64,000 nucleotides of DNA from Lachnospiraceae bacterium (GTDB taxonomy: Bacteria > Bacillota > Clostridia > Lachnospirales > Lachnospiraceae). A program made the translations under genes and the position numbers. The notes under the pieces are model-generated. The model saw nothing but the letters and a program-made list of their open reading frames with translations. It was not told the DNA's origin and did not search any database. The stretch lies in contig AP025573.1 of NCBI GenBank assembly GCA_022845895.1, positions 2,762,501 to 2,826,500 on the forward strand, read 5' to 3'. Below are positions 61,916 to 64,000 of the stretch, one piece after another. Within the stretch, counting starts at the first letter, position 1. Every line of letters begins with the position of its first letter.

Positions 61916-64000
61916 ATGCTATTAGAAAGAAAAATATTAGTAGTTGAAGACAATGAAATCAACCGGGCGTCGCTGCGCGTCATCCTGTCTTCTCAATATA
62001 CGGTTCTGGAGGCGGAAAACGGAGAACAGGCCCTGTCTCTTTTGGAGAAATACAGAGAGGGAATCTCTTTGATTCTGTTGGATATTATTATGCCGGTCAT
62101 GGATGGCTACACCTTTCTGAAACACCTGAAAGCAGACCAAAGGCTGAATTCAATTCCGGTCATTGTCACAACATCCAACGACAGTGAAGCGAATGAGGTG
62201 GCCGCCCTTTCCCACGGAGCCACAGATTTTATCGGCAAGCCCTACCGCGCCCAGATTATTTTACACCGGGCAGCCGGCATTATCCGCCTGCGGGAGACCT
62301 CCGCCCTCATCCATCAGATCCAGTATGACCGGATTACCGGAGTGTACAGCAAGGAATATTTCTGCCAGCAGGTCCGGGACATCCTGTTTCGGAACCCGGA
62401 TGTGAAATACGATATCCTCTGTTCCGACATTGAGGACTTCAAGCTGATCAACGACACCTTCGGCATGGCCGCGGGCGACCGCCTGCTGCGTCAGGTGGCC
62501 AAGCTCTGCACCCAGCGGCTGGGTGACCGCGGAATCTGCGGTCGCCTGAGCGCGGACCAGTTCGCCTGCCTTTTGGAGCACCGTGAGGACTATGCGGACG
62601 AGATGTTTACCCAGTCCGACAGCAGAATCAACAGCGGCTTCGGCGATCAGAATGTAATCATGAAATACGGCATCTATATGGTGGAGGACCGGGAGGTCTC
62701 CGTTGAGCAGATGTGTGACCGGGCGCTGCTGGCGGCGCACAGTATTAAGGGGAAATATGGCAAACACTTTGCCCTCTACGACGACAAGCTGCGGGGCACG
62801 CTGCTGCGCCGGCAGGCCATCACGGACGGCATGGAGACCGCTCTGGCTACGGGACAGTTCGAGGTATACCTTCAGCCCAAGTACCAGATACGGGACGGCC
62901 AGCTTACGGGAGCCGAGGCTCTGGTCCGCTGGAACCACCCGGAATGGGGCTTGCAGCCGCCTGCGGAGTTTATCCCCATCTTTGAGCGCAACGGCTTTAT
63001 CACCAAGCTGGACCAATATGTCTGGGAGCAGGTCTGCGCCCTGATGCAGGCGTGGGATGAGAAGGGCTATCCAAGTGTTAACATTTCCGTCAATGTCTCC
63101 CGGATGGACATTTACAATACTGATCTGGTGAATCTTCTCACAGGAATCATCCGGCGGCACGGACTTTCTCCCTCCCGTCTGCATCTGGAGATTACGGAGA
63201 GCGCGTATACAGATACGTCAAGACAGCTCATCGAGACCTTGGGCGCTCTGCGCAGACTGGGCTTCGTCATTGAGATGGACGATTTTGGCAGCGGCTACTC
63301 ATCCCTGAATATGCTCACGGAAATGCCCATCGACGTGCTGAAGCTGGATATGAAGTTTATCCAGACAGAGATTACAAGACCTGCCGGCCAGGGCATCCTG
63401 CGCTTTATCGTGGATCTGGCCCGTTGGATGAGATTGAGCATAGTAGCGGAGGGCGTGGAGACCCGGGAACAGCTGGAGAGACTACAACACGACGGATGCG
63501 ACTACGCTCAGGGCTATTATTTTGCCAAACCCATGCCTGTGGAGAATTTTGTTGCAGTCTTGACGGCGCAGGCCTCTTCCCCAGAGGTGGAAAAAAGCCG
63601 GTCTGCCGGCTCTGCAGACCACATGGGCAGGATTCTTCTGGTGGCAGACGAGAACGAGGAATACCGTGCCCAAGTGCGCAGGACCTTTTCCGACTGCTTC
63701 AAGGTACTGGAGGCGGCCGGCCATGAAGAGGCAGTTAAAATGCTGGGAAGCCATCCTTATCAGATATCGGTCGCGATTCTCAGTCTGACTCTTCAAGGCG
63801 GCGCTGATATCCTGACTACGATTGAGAAGGAACGGGGAGCCTGGGAGACACAGTGCATCGCCACAGGACCGCCGGATATGGAACTGGAGCGGGACGCCAT
63901 GGAGCGGGGCGCCGCCGACTACGCGGCTAAGCCCCACAGTCAGGCATCGCTGCGCAGGCGGGTCCTGCGGGCGATGAGTATCCATACCCTTCAGTTACGG
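61916..64000 (+). CDS. REC-GGDEF(degenerate)-EAL-REC signalling protein, truncated at the window edge
   Basis: The only clear plus-strand gene; 695 codons are visible without a stop. The N-terminal receiver (1-120) has acidic E11/D12, phosphoacceptor D56 (LILLDIIMPVMDG) and K108. A GGDEF domain (~135-295) has LSADQF in place of GGDEF, so cyclase activity is unlikely. The EAL domain (~300-555) keeps EALVRW (E334), EITES, DDFGSGYSSL, KLDMKFI and EGVET, so c-di-GMP phosphodiesterase activity is likely. A second receiver (~565-695+) has Ser in place of the phosphoacceptor Asp (VAILSLTLQGG). AAGGA lies ~13 nt before the ATG. Confidence 0.92.
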   Translation, partial: MLLERKILVVEDNEINRASLRVILSSQYTVLEAENGEQALSLLEKYREGISLILLDIIMPVMDGYTFLKHLKADQRLNSIPVIVTTSNDSEANEVAALSHGATDFIGKPYRAQIILHRAAGIIRLRETSALIHQIQYDRITGVYSKEYFCQQVRDILFRNPDVKYDILCSDIEDFKLINDTFGMAAGDRLLRQVAKLCTQRLGDRGICGRLSADQFACLLEHREDYADEMFTQSDSRINSGFGDQNVIMKYGIYMVEDREVSVEQMCDRALLAAHSIKGKYGKHFALYDDKLRGTLLRRQAITDGMETALATGQFEVYLQPKYQIRDGQLTGAEALVRWNHPEWGLQPPAEFIPIFERNGFITKLDQYVWEQVCALMQAWDEKGYPSVNISVNVSRMDIYNTDLVNLLTGIIRRHGLSPSRLHLEITESAYTDTSRQLIETLGALRRLGFVIEMDDFGSGYSSLNMLTEMPIDVLKLDMKFIQTEITRPAGQGILRFIVDLARWMRLSIVAEGVETREQLERLQHDGCDYAQGYYFAKPMPVENFVAVLTAQASSPEVEKSRSAGSADHMGRILLVADENEEYRAQVRRTFSDCFKVLEAAGHEEAVKMLGSHPYQISVAILSLTLQGGADILTTIEKERGAWETQCIATGPPDMELERDAMERGAADYAAKPHSQASLRRRVLRAMSIHTLQLR

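Noticed and set aside
1-64000. tRNA, rRNA or classical riboswitch genes
   Set aside because: No cloverleaf-like or rRNA-like segments were noticed in the gaps between genes; they are short and mostly explained by promoters, hairpins and repeats.

Overview
The window looks like a chromosomal segment of a low-to-mid GC monoderm Firmicute, most likely Lachnospiraceae (Clostridium cluster XIVa). This rests on strong AGGAGG-type ribosome binding sites, the Lachnospiraceae-style HPr, the cdaA-cdaR pair, a mreB-like/recD2/comF operon, and a Tn1549-type conjugative element. Almost every gene lies on the minus strand, so operons read from high to low coordinates. The one clear exception is a truncated signalling gene at the right edge.

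Region 1 (1 to about 11,428) is one end of an integrative conjugative element of the Tn1549/CTn type: Maff2, VirD4 coupling protein, PcfB, DUF3846, an LPD1-type large polyvalent protein, a toprim/DUF3991 protein and a RepA-N/DUF6017 replication protein. The integrase end lies outside the window. The element ends inside a FGGY carbohydrate kinase gene, leaving only the N-terminal ~210 codons of that kinase (11,430-12,065). Three copies of an 8-bp TTTGTCGT motif and two leader hairpins, one an intrinsic terminator, sit at this end.

Region 2 (11,430-20,226) is a sugar or polyol uptake and catabolism operon: an RbsB/RbsA/RbsC-type ABC transporter, a zinc alcohol dehydrogenase, an AllA-like cupin, and an intact plus a broken FGGY kinase. 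A SorC-family regulator with its own promoter and terminator lies upstream. The operon promoter is near consensus, with a perfect 12-bp palindrome just downstream as the candidate operator.

Region 3 (20,279-45,930) is the most interesting part: a ~25-kb, tightly overlapping operon for an extracellular contractile injection system (eCIS). It encodes sheath, two tube proteins, two CIS-tube adaptors, gpD-like hub, gp5-like spike, gp25, two baseplate-J wedges, a tail-protein-I relative, DUF4255, an AAA+ ATPase, a PAAR-like DUF4280 tip, a stand-alone DUF4157 protein and a putative unrecognised 508-aa effector. A LytTR regulator comes first. Inserted between the fibre-like protein and the sheath are four consecutive exported or membrane proteins: one single-TM protein with a kinase-like layout, a MORN-repeat protein, a TolC-like coiled-coil protein and a 762-aa coiled-coil protein. 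They suggest an envelope-associated version of the machine. No obvious tape-measure gene is present.

Region 4 (46,111-59,462) is core chromosome: HPr, cdaR-cdaA (c-di-AMP synthesis), two membrane proteins, comF-recD2-mreB-like, and uvrA-uvrB. It carries two unusual inverted-repeat elements, one right after the HPr stop codon and one exactly between uvrB and uvrA.

Region 5 (59,463-64,000) has a sparsely coding stretch, then a divergent pair: a 500-aa XRE-type regulator and a REC-GGDEF-EAL-REC protein that runs off the window. They share an intergenic region with repeated TGTCAT palindromes. The pair looks more GC-rich than its neighbours by eye and may be acquired.
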